A DNA stretch of 64,000 nt from the NCBI RefSeq assembly GCF_035046485.1, contig NC_085138.1:5455409-5519408 (forward strand). Direction: 5' to 3'. The position numbers and the translations under genes were made by a program. This DNA comes from Aedes albopictus. Lineage: Eukaryota > Arthropoda > Insecta > Diptera > Culicidae. Position 1 is the stretch's first letter. Each line of letters begins with the position of its first letter. Below are positions 22,991 through 34,075 of the stretch, in pieces. The notes beneath the pieces are model-generated. The model was not told the DNA's origin. It ran no database searches and saw nothing but the letters and a program-made list of their open reading frames with translations.

Positions 22991-23697
22991 TCAACAAATC
23001 CATAAAATATGTAATTCTGTTAAAAATGTCTGAAAAAAATCCGAGAGGAAGTGTTTTTAGAACGAATTCAAGATGTAAGCTCTAACGGAAAAGCCTGCAA
23101 AAAATCCTATACAGAATATAGGTAGGAATACTTGAAGGAATCCCAAGAGAAATCTCTAATGTAATCCATACATACAGAGGATAGACAAAATGATCGGGAC
23201 AGCCAAAATTTTCACTATTCAAAATATTTTCAAGTGGTTGTAACTTTTCGAAAAGTGCATCAAATATACTTAAGTTTTCACTGTAACAAGATAACCTAGT
23301 TGTGTATAGTGGTCAAAATTTGGAAAAGATCGGGCTATTCTGCACGAAGTGATAAAGAGTCTAGAAAAAGGTATAATTAGCCGATAGCTAACTTTGAGCT
23401 GTCATATATCCGGATTTAAAGAACTGAATGCTATGAAATTTTGACCATTCATGACTTACATAATGAGCTATGAAAAACTTTTGACGAAACTTAAAATTCT
23501 CAACACGGAAGAAAATTATAACGTTTCAATTATTTTTCTAATAAAACACCACATTATTCAAAACTTCAACATCGTTTCAAAATTCAAGATGCTAATTATA
23601 GTTCATTTAAATTACCTCTAATTGACTTGAATATAAATATGTTTTGAAGGAAAGTAACAACATGGTCGGCAATAAATTGGAAAAGTAATAGGATGTA

Positions 23698-24871
23698 CAG
23701 TATCGGACAGTAAGAATGCACCAAGGCCGTTTTACCATACAAACTAAAGACCGGTCCAGAAAGTATGGACGCAGTAAGAAAATACTGCCATTTCATAACT
23801 ATTGATGACTAGTTCTTTTTGAAAGCTACATCCTGTTGGTCAACCTATTTCCTCAGCATTTGTATGACGGTTTTTGCGGTTCCAACAGTGTATTTCAAAA
23901 TACATGAACTTTCAACGGAACACAATTGAAAAAATGTGCACAACCGATGTACAGAGTTTGAAAGGTCACTTAGGAAAAGAACAAAATATGGTGGGAGTAA
24001 GTTAGAAAATTGTGCAACCAGCAATTAGCAACCACGATGGAAATAACACGTTAAAGCATAGGCAAAAATTGGGTAAAAATACAAATCATGCTATCCCTCG
24101 TTTGGATAAACAAATAATTAAGGTGTTTGAGCACAACAAAAAATCTTCTAAATAACACAGAGCGGGGTATGACCAAAAAAGTTACCCTTTTCAGTTCCAA
24201 TGTTAATCGTGGCAACAAACGTTTGAATTTTCGATCCTTTAGTAAGCAGAAACAGACAAAACGGAGCCCGAAACAAGAACCATCGATCAGGTCCAGACAA
24301 CTGAAGACTAGGTGCGACCATACTTTCTGGGGCAGTCTTTAGTCAACTTTGGATTGCCATATCTCAGTTATGTCTCAACCGATTGTTTCTATTTTTCTGT
24401 GACGAACCACAAAACATTTCAATTTTCAAAAACTATTCAAAAATCTCAGTGATAACTATTGATACAAAAGTTACAGATAGGTTGAATTTTGACAGTAAAA
24501 ATGCACCAAGACAAAAAATTGAGTAGCCAAAAATGCTGAAGTTAAATCACTATGGTGTCTTCGTCAAATATGTTTCTTGTGTGATGACCAATAAATTTGC
24601 TGAAGACACCATAGCTATCTGACTTCAGCATTTTAGGCTACACATTTTTTTTGTCTTGGTGCATTTTTATTGTCAAAATTCAACCTATCTGTAACTTTTG
24701 TATCAATAGTTATCACTGAACTTTTTCAATAGTTTTTGAAAATTGAAATGTTATGTAGTTCGTCACAGAAAAATGGAAACAATCGGTTGAGACATAACTG
24801 AGATATGGCAATCCAAAGTTGACTAGTTTGTATGGGAAAACGGGTTTGGTGCATTTTTATTGTCCGTACTG
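23698..24871 (+). mobile_element. Inner Tc1/mariner-like element with transposase relic
   Basis: The TIRs begin CAGTATCGGACAGTAAGAAT on the left and CAGTACGGACAATAAAAATG inverted on the right, then both continue with GCACCAA. TA lies at 23696-23697 and 24872-24873. The right half (24340-24835) is itself a large inverted repeat with ~245-bp arms. The element sits inside the outer one and is therefore younger. Transposase remains lie at 24008-24342. Confidence 0.83.
24008..24342 (+). pseudogene. Tc1/mariner transposase N-terminal relic, frameshifted
   Basis: The first frame (24008-24151) reads KIVQPAISNHDGNNTLKHRQ and soon after IPRLDKQIIKVFEHNKKSS, which resembles the linker between the two helix-turn-helix subdomains of Tc1-like transposases (PRxD-I motif). 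After a frameshift and stop, the second frame (24127-24342) gives RSFSKQKQTKRSPKQEPSI, like the segment just before the first catalytic Asp. The catalytic core is absent, replaced by the inverted repeat. Inactive. Confidence 0.62.
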
Positions 24872-25194
24872 TATATTAAAAATATACCAATTTACTAAAA
24901 AAAATATAAAATAAATGAAATCGCTATAACTTTTTCTCAAAGTTGGCTATCGGATAATTACACATTTTTCTAGAATCTTTATAACATCGTTTAAAATAGC
25001 CCGATCATTTCCAAATTTTGACCACTGAAGTTGATTAACTTACAGTGAAAATTTGAGAAAATTTGATGCATTTTTCGAAAACTAACAGCTAGTTGAACAT
25101 ATTTTGGAAAGTGAAAATTTTGCCTGTCCCGATCATTTTGTCTATCCCCTGTACAATTTTGGAGAGATTCTACAAACAATTAGACCGATTAAAA

Positions 25195-25335
25195 TATTGA
25201 ATTTGTTTTATGTCAACCAAACCCCCAAACCTGGACCGACCGAAAATCAAACCCGTCACTCTCAGCATGATCATGCTAAATACTCACGCCTTCACAGCTG
25301 TGGCTATAGGGACGATTCAGATAAGTTCCTTTCGT
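25195..25335 (-). repeat. SINE head, minus strand
   Basis: The plus strand shows AATCAAACCCGTCACTCTCA, the complement of a B box region, and GCCTTCACAGCTGTGGCTAT, shared with the SINE head at 61475-61575. The tail is missing. Confidence 0.65.
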
Positions 25336-25357
25336 TACAAAAATGACCTTTTCCATA

Positions 25358-25456
25358 AAGGGCCGTTCATAAACCACGTAGACTTTGGGGGGGGGGGGGG
25401 GGGGGGGTGTTCTGTGATGCCCAAATCTTGGTCTACGTGATTTATGAACAGCCCCT
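25358..25456. mobile_element. Short MITE with a 19-21-base G run
   Basis: The ends AAGGGCCGTTCATAAACCAC and, inverted, AGGGGCTGTTCATAAATCAC are a TIR family also seen as a half copy at 29812-29945. A long poly-G run (25387-25407) lies near the left TIR. It has no coding content. Confidence 0.75.
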
Positions 25457-26104
25457 AGGAAGCTCCCAGTCGATAACTGTGGAACTACTTATATTTAGCA
25501 ACAAACATTGTTCCAATTGAGAAGTTACACCTCAAGAACATGAAAAGAGAACGAGATTTTACGGATTTTGTCACAAAATGCGTCAAAATAGTCGCAGTTA
25601 AAATTGGATTCCCGCCTGTTTCATCTTAAGATGTCATTAAGACCATTTAAATCGCTTCAGAGATGGAGTATCAGTGCTACTTTGACAGGCACTATAAATT
25701 AGATGCAGTGATAATGAAACAGGTCGTAAAGTCTGCTTTATATTCGATTATTCATCAATAAAACCGAACATCCAAAACGATTTGCATCACGCTAATCCAT
25801 TTGAAGGTTCTTTTGTCGCCTTTCGAGTATCTATCGATTTGACTGCGTTCCGGTTCATCGTCAGTTTCGAATTTGAATAAATATTCAATGATTTAGTAGA
25901 TTAGTCAAAATATTGTTTGGAAACTGACCTACGACGTATTCTTTATTTTTTCGCGAACCATTATGGGGAGACAATATTTGTTTTTTTTTACCAATTTTGA
26001 TTTTTTTTTTGTCACACTCCTTATACAATAAACCATTTCTACGTATCGATCTCGATAGGAAAAAAAACTAAAATATCACTTTCGAAGAAGCATCGTCTTC
26101 TATG

Positions 26105-26110
26105 TTTATT
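26105..26110 (-). promoter_or_regulatory. Polyadenylation signal of the cuticle gene
   Basis: AATAAA on the minus strand, only a few bases after the stop codon at 26115-26113. It implies a very short 3' UTR, unless a later site is used. Confidence 0.6.
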
Positions 26111-26112
26111 CT

Positions 26113-26326
26113 TCATTCGCTTCCTTTCACTTTCCTCCGGATATTTTTACCCAATACGAATCGTGGGCGGAACCCGTTCTCGTCGGCACTAAATTCTATG
26201 TCGTAATATAATCCATCCTCGAATGGTTGGGCCCAGGTTCCCTTGACCGTAATAACCAAGCTGCCGTCAGAGGTCGTTGTTAGCGTTCCCACTTCACTGC
26301 GCGTAACTCCGTTGGATAGTGTGTAC
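26113..26326 (-). CDS. Cuticular protein, RR-type; exon 2 of 2 (residues 44-114)
   Basis: This exon carries the chitin-binding part of a small secreted cuticle protein. After the splice junction the product starts YTLSNGVTRSEVGT and contains VKGTWAQPFEDGLYYDIEF and SADENGFRPRF, which follows the Rebers-Riddiford pattern (...DG..Y.v.f.ADEnGF.P). The acceptor is the AG at 26328-26327, so the exon begins with G, completing a Met codon split across the intron. It ends at TGA 26115-26113. The tail GKNIRRKVKGSE is basic, unlike the usual proline-rich end. The family role is binding chitin in exoskeleton or peritrophic-type matrix. The RR match is clear but shorter than the extended consensus, so subclass is uncertain. 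Confidence 0.78.
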
Positions 26327-27111
26327 CTGTTGATAATAATTAATTAAAAAAAATGTTTTAGAAAGATGTAGCTCGATAAGCAAACAGTTAATATGTGACA
26401 ATTTCAATGAGGAAGTGGAACCATCTTGGCAAGGCTCCTATTTTGGACACTTTTCTGCTATAACTCAGCCAATGTTGAATCAATTGACACATTTTTTGCA
26501 ACGTATGGTATCTACCCGTGCACAAAATTTCAAGTCAATTGGTTTGGAATTGACTGAGATATAGCTAAAGGTGCCCCAAAATACTGACCACTGCCCAATT
26601 GGCTCGCTACCCTACCATTGTTTTACAGCATTTTTGAATTTGTTAAGCCAAATATCATTTTTATACAACTTTTTTGAAAATATAAAAATGTTAAAACCAA
26701 GGTTTAAACAATATCAGGTGTTTGGTATTTTTTTCATCTTTCAATTTGAATGGGAGAATTTACAAAAAAAAATTCAATCTCAAGTCATTTAAAATCATTT
26801 ATGAACTTCATCTACTCATATTTTCCCTCCAATCTTATTATTATTATTATTAGCTTTATTAGGGAGATTTTCAGCCCGAGGCTGGTTCATCTCCCCCTCC
26901 AATCTTTACAATATTGTAGGAAAATTATTAAAAAAAATGTTTTCTTTTTAATACTGTATAGGCATCATATGAATAGATCATACTATTCGTCACTTTAAAG
27001 TTTATGAATGGAACTATTTTTTCTTTTCCCTATTTAACATTTCATTTACAGAAAAGTTGTATTATGTTTCATATTTTTTGCAGCTACATAGATTTTACAA
27101 ACTTCACTTAC
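26327..27111 (-). other. Intron of the cuticle gene (785 bp)
   Basis: Donor GTAAGT immediately after exon 1 and acceptor AG before exon 2. It interrupts a codon after its second base. Within it, 26400-26590 contains CCTATTTTGGACACTTTTCTGC and related words resembling the foldback MITE at 62010-62238, so the intron holds a decayed MITE. Confidence 0.7.
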
Positions 27112-27242
27112 ATCAAATCGTATCCTTCTGGGGTAATTTCGTTTATTACATCTCCTACCAGTTCAATAGGAGCCGCATGGCACACAATAACTGCTACCAT
27201 AATTCCAATAACGAACGTTGACAGAATCCGCACATTTCCCAT
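27112..27242 (-). CDS. Cuticular protein, exon 1 of 2 (signal peptide, residues 1-44)
   Basis: ATG is at 27242-27240. It is the first in-frame Met after an in-frame TGA at 27248-27246. The product opens MGNVRILSTFVIGIMVAVIV, then CHAAP: a basic start, a hydrophobic core of about 16 residues and an Ala-x-Ala-like cleavage site, so it is secreted. It continues PIELVGDVINEITPEGYDLM to the donor at 27111-27106 (GTAAGT). A long signal exon followed by one RR exon is the normal layout for insect cuticle genes, although these usually split very early in the signal peptide; here the intron comes after residue 43, which is a little unusual. With exon 2 the protein is 114 residues. Confidence 0.76.
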
Positions 27243-27365
27243 ATTTCACTTTCTTCAGATGCCCACTTGACAAGGAACACAATCTCGCTCGGAGGCAACA
27301 GTAGGTAGGCTCACGTATTTTTATCAACTGATAGAATCAAACTCGAAGAGATTTTTTTAAGTCGT

Positions 27366-27377
27366 GTTTATATATAC
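27366..27377 (-). promoter_or_regulatory. Candidate TATA box for the cuticle gene
   Basis: The minus strand reads TATATATAAA about 125 bases upstream of the ATG. A TCAGT initiator-like word is near 27330, slightly farther than the usual 30 bases. The placement is plausible but not proven. Confidence 0.5.
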
Positions 27378-27938
27378 GAAAAAGTTTCTCTATCTAGGTA
27401 TACCCCGTACGCAAAACTAGTTTTGCATTCTATGCATTTTCTTCCATGATATGACGACCGACGGCACGACGACGGTTTGTTTGATTTTGTTCGTCGTCAC
27501 TTATGCTAGCTCATCCTAGCTAGGCCGATGTTCTCTTTTGCTACGTGGTGAAGTGTGGGAGCAACCCAGGTTGATAGAAGTGACTCATGTGGAATACTAA
27601 TGGGGAAGATATATGTCTTGTTGAGAGCAATATCTATCGACATAAGCTTTATTTGTGAGCTTTTATCCTGAATGCGGTTCAGCCGAAACGTTTTTGTTGT
27701 TAACAGGAAGTGTTTCAGTTTAAGTTTGTTAGTCATCTTACTACCTTACTATAGGATACCGGACTGTAGGTGGCTTAATTATAGCCTCTCATGCCACATC
27801 TTTTCAGTCAGTGTTTTTATCTTCTTTTTTTCTAATGTTAAGATGCTGTTTATGTAATTCTGATCTCCATAGTGTATTCTTGAGTAGATGATGAAAGTTT
27901 TAATGGACAAGGGGTCGAATAGATCTTGTTTGCTACCA
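27378..27938. other. No gene seen upstream of the cuticle gene
   Basis: Contains overlapping short frames on both strands (27506-27736, 27672-27857, 27779-27976) with no recognisable domain. Confidence 0.45.
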
Positions 27939-27959
27939 GCGACGAATGGATGCACATAA

Positions 27960-28596
27960 AGTCGGTGGTGCACCAAGCGGTGGTCTAGTGGCTTCTGATT
28001 CGTATGCAGAAGGTCCTGGGTTCAATCCCCGGCCCGTTCCTCTCCTCTTACTTTGTATATTCTATATACTTTCTCTCTCATCTCTACATATACAACTCAT
28101 GTATACACATGTCCATAGCAATCGCTAGAACAGAAACGGGTTGAAAAAGCCGTTTCTCTTCCTTACAACTTTCATATAACGCCTACGAGTTATGCAATCA
28201 TGCGAACTGTGCCGCATTATCTTCAGAGTAATAAATACACTAATAAATACACCTTACGCCTGGCATCCACGCACCAATGTGTGAACCCATTGCCAACCAT
28301 ATCCCACCAACACTCCGACATCCGCATGAATTCGTGCAGACGCAGAGGTATATTCTGTCTGCTGTGGATACAAATAATTGCAATCATCACTTCCCTCTGT
28401 TTCCCCACATTGACCTGCATCCTGACGTGGCAGGCGCCATTGTTGCCTAACAATAGAAGATCACCAATACTGACACACTGAAGATGTCTGTTTAATCCCC
28501 GGCAGATATTTCATTGGTTCCATGTGTGAGTGTAGCTGGTCTGGCGATACTTGAGTAGCATCCACGGGCGGTCAATCAAGCTCAAGCTCAAGCTCA
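27960..28596 (+). mobile_element. Long tRNA-headed SINE (~637 bp) with (TCAAGC)n tail
   Basis: The head has GTGGTCTAGTGGCTTCTGAT and TCCTGGGTTCAATCCCCGG, a tRNA-like A/B box pair. A body of about 500 bp follows and ends in three CTCAAG repeats. A 21-bp target duplication with two or three mismatches flanks it: 27939-27959 and 28597-28617, around GGATGCACAT. A second, interrupted copy of the body is at 56785-58880, and a short head fragment is at 28965-29040. The body is longer than in most SINEs. Confidence 0.8.
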
Positions 28597-28746
28597 GCGA
28601 TGAAAGGATGCACATGAAATGGTGAGCACGTTTCAAGTTATTGTGTTGTTTAAATTGAAAACAATAACCCTCAGATATACATATATCCTGTAAGTTACAG
28701 GCAAATTTACCCACTTCGAAATTCAAAGATATGTAATATGCACTTT

Positions 28747-28893
28747 CCCAGTCAACCAGTGATCGTATAAGATGTTGCATAAGATGGAGGCGACATGCGT
28801 ACATTTTACTTGCGCCTAAATGGAGGCATGCACGCATATGGCCTCCACTTCATCAACTTATGCAACATGTTATACGATTATTGGTTGACTGGG
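28747..28893. mobile_element. 147-bp palindromic MITE
   Basis: The ends CCCAGTCAACCAGTGATCGT and, inverted, CCCAGTCAACCAATAATCGT continue as an inverted repeat for about 35 bp (TATAAgATGTTGCATAAG). It is non-coding. Confidence 0.8.
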
Positions 28894-28964
28894 TTATTGT
28901 GTCGCCGTCGGCTTAAACTTTTATGCAAAAAGCACTTTGTTTTTGCACATTTCTTGTTGTCCGT

Positions 28965-29811
28965 AGGAACGGGTTCGGTGCGTCTAGTGGCTTCAATCCC
29001 TAGCCCGTCTCCTACTTTGTATATCTTCTTTCTAAGGCATGTCCACATTAAATTTCTAGCAACTAAAAATTGTAGAACGCCAAAAAAAATACTTAAACTC
29101 AAACTTACATCGAGTTCGCTGTAACAAAATGATCTCCATCACTTTCTACACATTTTTTTATCGGATTGTAAAATTACAGGTTGTCTGCAGTATGGAGCTT
29201 GTTTACAACTTTGTGTGCAAGAAATTCTTTTATGTGAAATCGAATGAAATGAAATGGAAATTTAAACGTTCTAATATTTACGTCAAAGTGTAGTTTTCCA
29301 GATTTTTTTTCTGTGTAAATTTCTAGTCATCGTGTTGCGATAGGTTGGTGGAGTTCTTCCAGCAGATATTAAATTACTCCCGATTCGGTGATAATCAGCT
29401 TAAAGCTAAAACATTCAATGTATTTAGGTATGTTTACAGTTTGGATAGATATACGTTGCACTTACAATTCAGTCTCCGACCTGCTTCTGACCTTAATCGC
29501 AACAAATTGATGTATTTTAGGCTTACTCCTACAAATTAGCATATAAGTATAATTCAGTTAATGTTAGATAAGATAATAATTCACTATAAATCACAAATTA
29601 GAAACCTACAAACGACCTCCTCACTTAACACTGCCTACATCACCTTGAAAACGTTTGTTATTGCTTTTTATCTGTCTTGTCTTACCTAGATCTGCATTAT
29701 ATCATTGAAACGTTCGTGTTGGTTTTGCATAGGGATGGTTGGGGCTGTTGTGGCTTAGACATCGAATTCAAATGGAAAGGTCTCACGAAGCCTCTGCTGG
29801 ATTGCTTTAGG
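28965..29811. other. No gene seen; SINE head fragment at the start
   Basis: GTGCGTCTAGTGGCTTCAAT and TAGCCCGTCTCCTACTTTGT at 28975-29020 match the 27960 SINE with an internal deletion. The remainder is AT-rich without recognisable content. Confidence 0.5.
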
Positions 29812-29945
29812 AGCTGTTCATAAACCATGTAGACCAAATTTTGACCATCTCAGACGCCCAAGCCCCTCCCCCCCATGGTAGACTTTTGTTCACACAAAAA
29901 TATCGAAATTTGTATGGAGCGTAGACTTTGGCGTAACATTTTATG
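29812..29945. repeat. Half copy of the GTTCATAAACCA MITE
   Basis: It contains GGAGCTGTTCATAAACCATG and a C-run before ATGGTAGAC, matching one end of the MITE at 25358-25456. The opposite TIR was not found. Confidence 0.6.
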
Positions 29946-29974
29946 GAGTTCCAGCCTGGTTCCAGTTGGCTTTA

Positions 29975-30290
29975 GGCGTTTTCTGAGGATGTTCTTTCAG
30001 GGGGTTTCAGAAGGTTTCAGGTCCGTACCGAAACTCCCTGAAACCATCTGGAATGCCTTGAAATGCCTTGTAACCCCTCTGGAACTCCCTATAAAACTTC
30101 CTTATAAGCCACCTAAAACCCCTTGAATTGTCTTGAAATGCCTTTATTCCTGAATCCTCCTTGAAAGCTTCTTGAAACCTCCTGAAGCCACCTGCATTCT
30201 CCCAAAACGCCTCGTTGTCTTTAAGCTCTTCTGAAAAACCCGTCTAATGTCTTAAAACGCCTTCAAACCCCCTTGAAACAACCCCTCATT
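29975..30290. repeat. Degenerate CCTTGAAACGCC-type repeat
   Basis: Words such as CTCCCTGAAACC, CTTGAAATGCC and CTTGAAACCTCC recur with loose spacing. It is the same repeat class as the array at 59578-60470. Confidence 0.7.
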
Positions 30291-33200
30291 GGGTTTCTTC
30301 AGAAATTCCTCCAGGGATTAACCCGGGAATTCCTTAAGTAATTATATCAGGAACAACTTTTGGGATTATTTTAACCCTAAAAGGGATACCTTCATGGCCT
30401 CAGTTTCGTCACCTCGCAGAGTGTGTTCCATCAAAGACGAGCTCTGAAAGGCGCCTGGGGTCCAATGGACCCCAGGTATCCCTTTTAGGGTTAAAAATGC
30501 CTGCAAGAACTCTTCTTGGAATTCCTTCAGAAACCTTCCAGGAATAAATGCAGGATTTCAGGATTTCCTCAGTACTTCCCCTGAGATTTCTTCAGAAATT
30601 CTCTCAAAAATATGAATTTTGCATTTCTTCTAGAATTATTCCTCGAGAGATTCCTCCAGAATTTCTTCAAGAAATTTTTCAAGGATTCCTTTGAGAATTC
30701 CTGCATGGATTCCTCCAAAAAACCTACAGGCATTCGTCCAGGAATTGTTCTAGAGATCCCTCTAGAGATTCATCTTGCGATTCTTTAAGAAATTCTCAAG
30801 GGATTCTTCTAGGAATTCCGTCGGGGATTCCTCCACGAATTGCCCCAAGCATTCCTTCTGGAATTCTTCTAGGGATTGCTATATGTATCCTCCAGGAATT
30901 CCTTTTGGAATACCTCCAGGAATTCCACCATGAGCTCCTTTCAATAGGGGTTCCTCCAGACATTCCTTCAGGATTACCCCAGAAATTCCTTCTGGAATTC
31001 CTCCAGGAATTGATCCAAGAAGTCCTACCGGAATTCCTTCTGAAATCACTACCGCAATTTCTCCAGGAAATCCTCCAGGGATTCCTTCAGATATTTTCCC
31101 ACGAATTCCTCCCGGAGCTAACCCAGCAGTTATTTCAAGAATTCCTCCATTCCTGCATGAATTCCTCCTGAGATTCCTCTAGAAGTTTCTTCAAGGATTT
31201 ATTCAGGAATCCTCCAAGAAATCCTCCAGAGATTCCTTCAAAAAATTCCCTAGAAATGTCTCCAGGATTTCATCCAGGCATTTCTCCGGGGACTTCTCCA
31301 GAAATTTCTCCAAGAATTCCTCAAGGAGTTACCCCTGGTAAATTCAGGAACTCCTCCAGGAATTTCTTAAGAAATTGTTACAGGAATTTCTTCGGAAATT
31401 GCCACAGCAATTCCTTCAGGGATTTCTGCAGGAAATCCACCAAGGATTGCTTCAGAAATTCTTTCAGGAATTTCTCTAGGAATTTTTCCAGGGATTCATC
31501 CAGGGATTCTTCCAGAAATTTCTTCACTAGGGTTTCCTTCAAGGATTTCTCTAGAGATTCCTTCAGAATTTTTTGCACGGATTCCTCTAGAAATTGCACC
31601 AGGAATTTCTTCAAAGATTCCTCTAATGATTCTTCCAGAGATTCCTCCAGGAATTCCTCCGATGATTCCTTCAGTATTTCCTTTTGGAATTCCACTAGAA
31701 ATTTCTCTGGGAATTCCTCTAGGAAATTCTCTAGGAATTTTTGAAGAAATTTATCCAGGGATTCCTTCCAGAATTCCTATGCAGACTCCTCCAAAAATTC
31801 ATTCAGGGATTCCTCCTGGAATTCTTCCAGGAATAGTTTCACGAAATTTCCCCAAAAATTCCTCTTGGCATTTCTTCAGGAGTTCCTCCTGGGATTCCTA
31901 CAGAAATTTGTCCAGAAGTTCATCCAGGCATTCCTCCTAAGGTTTCTCAAGAAATTGCTTCGAGAATTCCCCAGACATTCTTGCAAGGATTTCTCTAGAA
32001 ATTTCTCCAAGGACTCCTCCAGGAATTCCTCAAGAGGTTTCTTCAGAATTACCCCGGGAATTGAATCCAGAAATTGATTCTTCTCCAGGAAATCCTCTTG
32101 GAATTCCTTCAAGGATTTCTTCAGGATTCCTCCAGGGATTCCTTCAGGAATTCCCCCAGAAATTTCAACTGGAATTTATCCAAGAATTATTCTAGGTATT
32201 CCTGCAGAATTTTATCCAGGCATTTCTCCAGGGGCTGCTCCAGGAATTCCACAAAGAATTTCTTTCAGGAATAACTCCATGTATTTCTTCAGGAATTCCT
32301 CCAGGAATTGATACAGGAATTCCTGCAAGATTTTTTTCGGAAGTTGCTACAGCAAAACCTCCATGAGTTTCTGCAGGAAATCCCCCAAGGATTCCAGAAA
32401 TTCTATCAAGAATTTCTTCAGGAATTCCTCCCGGAATTTTTTCAGGGTTTTCACCGGAAATTCTTCCAGGGTTACCTTCATCAATTAATCCAGGAATTTC
32501 TCCTCCAGGGATCCTCCAGAAATTCCGTCAGCGACTTCTTCAGAAATTATTTCACGGATTCCTCCAGAAATTCCACCAGGAATTCCTTTAGGCAATTCTT
32601 CCAGAATATCCTCTGGCAATTCCTCCAGAAATTTCACTGGAAATTCCTCCAGAAATTCCACTGGGAATTCCACTAGAATTTTCTCTAAGAATTCCTTCAG
32701 AAATATCTCTAGGGATTTCTTCCAGAATTGCTCTAAAGAATCCTCCAGGAATTCTTCCAGGAATAGTTCCACAGAATTTCTCCAAGATAGGGATTTCTTC
32801 AGGAATTCTTCCTGGATTTCCGACAGGCATTTGTCCAGGACTCTTCCAGACATTCCTCCTGAGGTTTCTCTAGAAATTGCTTTAGGGATTTCTCCAGGGA
32901 TTTTTCAAGAATTCCCCCTGGGATTATTCCAAGAATTTCTGTTGAAGTTTCTCTAAGGATTCCTCCAGGAATTCCTCAAAAGGTTTTTTCAGAGTTACCC
33001 CAGGAACTCCTCCAGAAACTCCACTGGGAATTCCACTAGAAATTTCTCATAGAATTTCTTCAGAAATATCTCCAGGGATTTCTTCCAGAATTGCTCTAAA
33101 GATTCCTCCAGGAATTCATTCAAGAATTCTTCCAGGAATAGTTCCACGGAATTGCTCCAAGAATTCCTCTAGGGATTTCTTCAGGAATTCTTCCTGGGTT

Positions 33201-33553
33201 TCCGACAGGCATTTGTCCAGAGGCTCCTCCAGACATTCCTCCTGAGGTTTCTCCAGAAATTGCTTTAGGGATTCCTCCAGGGATTTTCCAAGAATTCCCC
33301 CTGGGATTATTCCAAGAATTTCTCTTGAAGTTTATCTAAGGATTCCTCCGGGAATTCCTCAAAAGGTTTTCTCAGAGTTACCAGGAACTCCTTCAGAAAA
33401 TCCTCCAGGAATTGATCCAGGAATTCCTTCAGAAATTACTACCGCAACTTCTCAAGGCATTTCTCCAGGAAATCCTCCAGGGGTTCCTTCAGAAATTCCT
33501 TCAGAAATTTCTCCGGGAATCTATCCAGTAATTATTCCAAGTATTCTTCCACT
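30291..33553. repeat. Degenerate 12-bp minisatellite array
   Basis: Units of the AATTCCTCCAGG class, mostly in the same orientation as 7680-10870. Some larger segments are repeated too: about 32690-32960 reappears at about 33050-33330 (shared TTCCTGGATTTCCGACAGGC-like words), which shows higher-order duplication. Stop-free frames here are artefacts of the 12-bp period. Confidence 0.9.
30374..30490. mobile_element. 117-bp MITE flanked by TTAA
   Basis: The TIRs are CCCTAAAAGGGATACCT and its near-perfect complement, with TTAA at 30370-30373 and 30491-30494. A second inner palindrome is TGGGGTCCAATGGACCCCA. The TTAA target suggests a piggyBac-related or other TTAA-specific mobiliser. It is inserted in the minisatellite. 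Confidence 0.85.
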
Positions 33554-34075
33554 GCCGTAATTCTGCAAATGGCGTAAGCGCCATTCAAAATCTCGATATT
33601 TTTGGTATATTATATGTGATATCTGGTGTAAAAATAACACTGTGGTATGCCTGCTGTATTAGAATGCAAGATCTAGTCGTAATCTATCATCTATGGAAAG
33701 ACACTTATAGGATGAGCAAGAGTTTTATGCATAATAACCAAAACCGGGGTCTCCAGTTAGCCTAGTGGTTAAGGCTATGGATCGCCAATCCGGAGACGGC
33801 GGGTTTGATACCCGTTCCGGTCGGGAAAATTTTCTCGTCTCCCTGGGCATAACGTATAATTGTACTTGCCTCACATTATACAAATTCATGCAATGCAATG
33901 GCAGGCAAAGAAAGCCCTTCAATTAATAACTGTTTAAGTGCTCAAAGAACACTAAGTTGAAGCGAGGCAGGCCAAGTCCCAGTGGGGATGTAGAGCCATA
34001 AAGAAAAAGAAGAGGAACCAAAAAATGGGCCAAAACTATCAATGTCGCTTACGTCACTTTGCAGAATCACGGCAG
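33554..34075. mobile_element. DNA element with ~36-bp TIRs, hosting a SINE
   Basis: The left end ACTGCCGTAATTCTGCAAAT...GCGTAAGCG and the inverted right end ACTGCCGTGATTCTGCAAAG...ACGTAAGCG match closely. It separates two blocks of minisatellite, so it inserted into the array. About half of its length is the SINE at 33744-34015. Target duplication is unclear because the flank is repetitive. Confidence 0.75.
33744..34015 (+). mobile_element. Complete tRNA-derived SINE with AACCAAAA duplication
   Basis: The head reads GTCTCCAGTTAGCCTAGTGG ... GGCGGGTTTGATACCCGTTC. The body has CAATTAATAACTGTTTAAGT and the 3' end GTCCCAGTGGGGATGTAGAG ... AAGAAAAAGAAG. AACCAAAA flanks it at 33736-33743 and 34016-34023. 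This is the reference full-length copy of the SINE family in the window, with the tail type found at 13340, 37840 and 61195. Confidence 0.85.

Larger units (their letters stand above)
23175..25151. mobile_element. Outer Tc1/mariner-like foldback element
   Basis: The TIRs are CAGAGGATAGACAAAATGAT on the left and CAGGGGATAGACAAAATGAT inverted on the right, with TA duplicated at 23173-23174 and 25152-25153. The arms extend inward more than 200 bp (for instance ATCGGGCTATTC on the left, GAAATGATCGGGCTATTTTA inverted on the right). Without the inner element it is about 800 bp. No transposase frame belongs to it, so it is non-autonomous. Confidence 0.82.
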
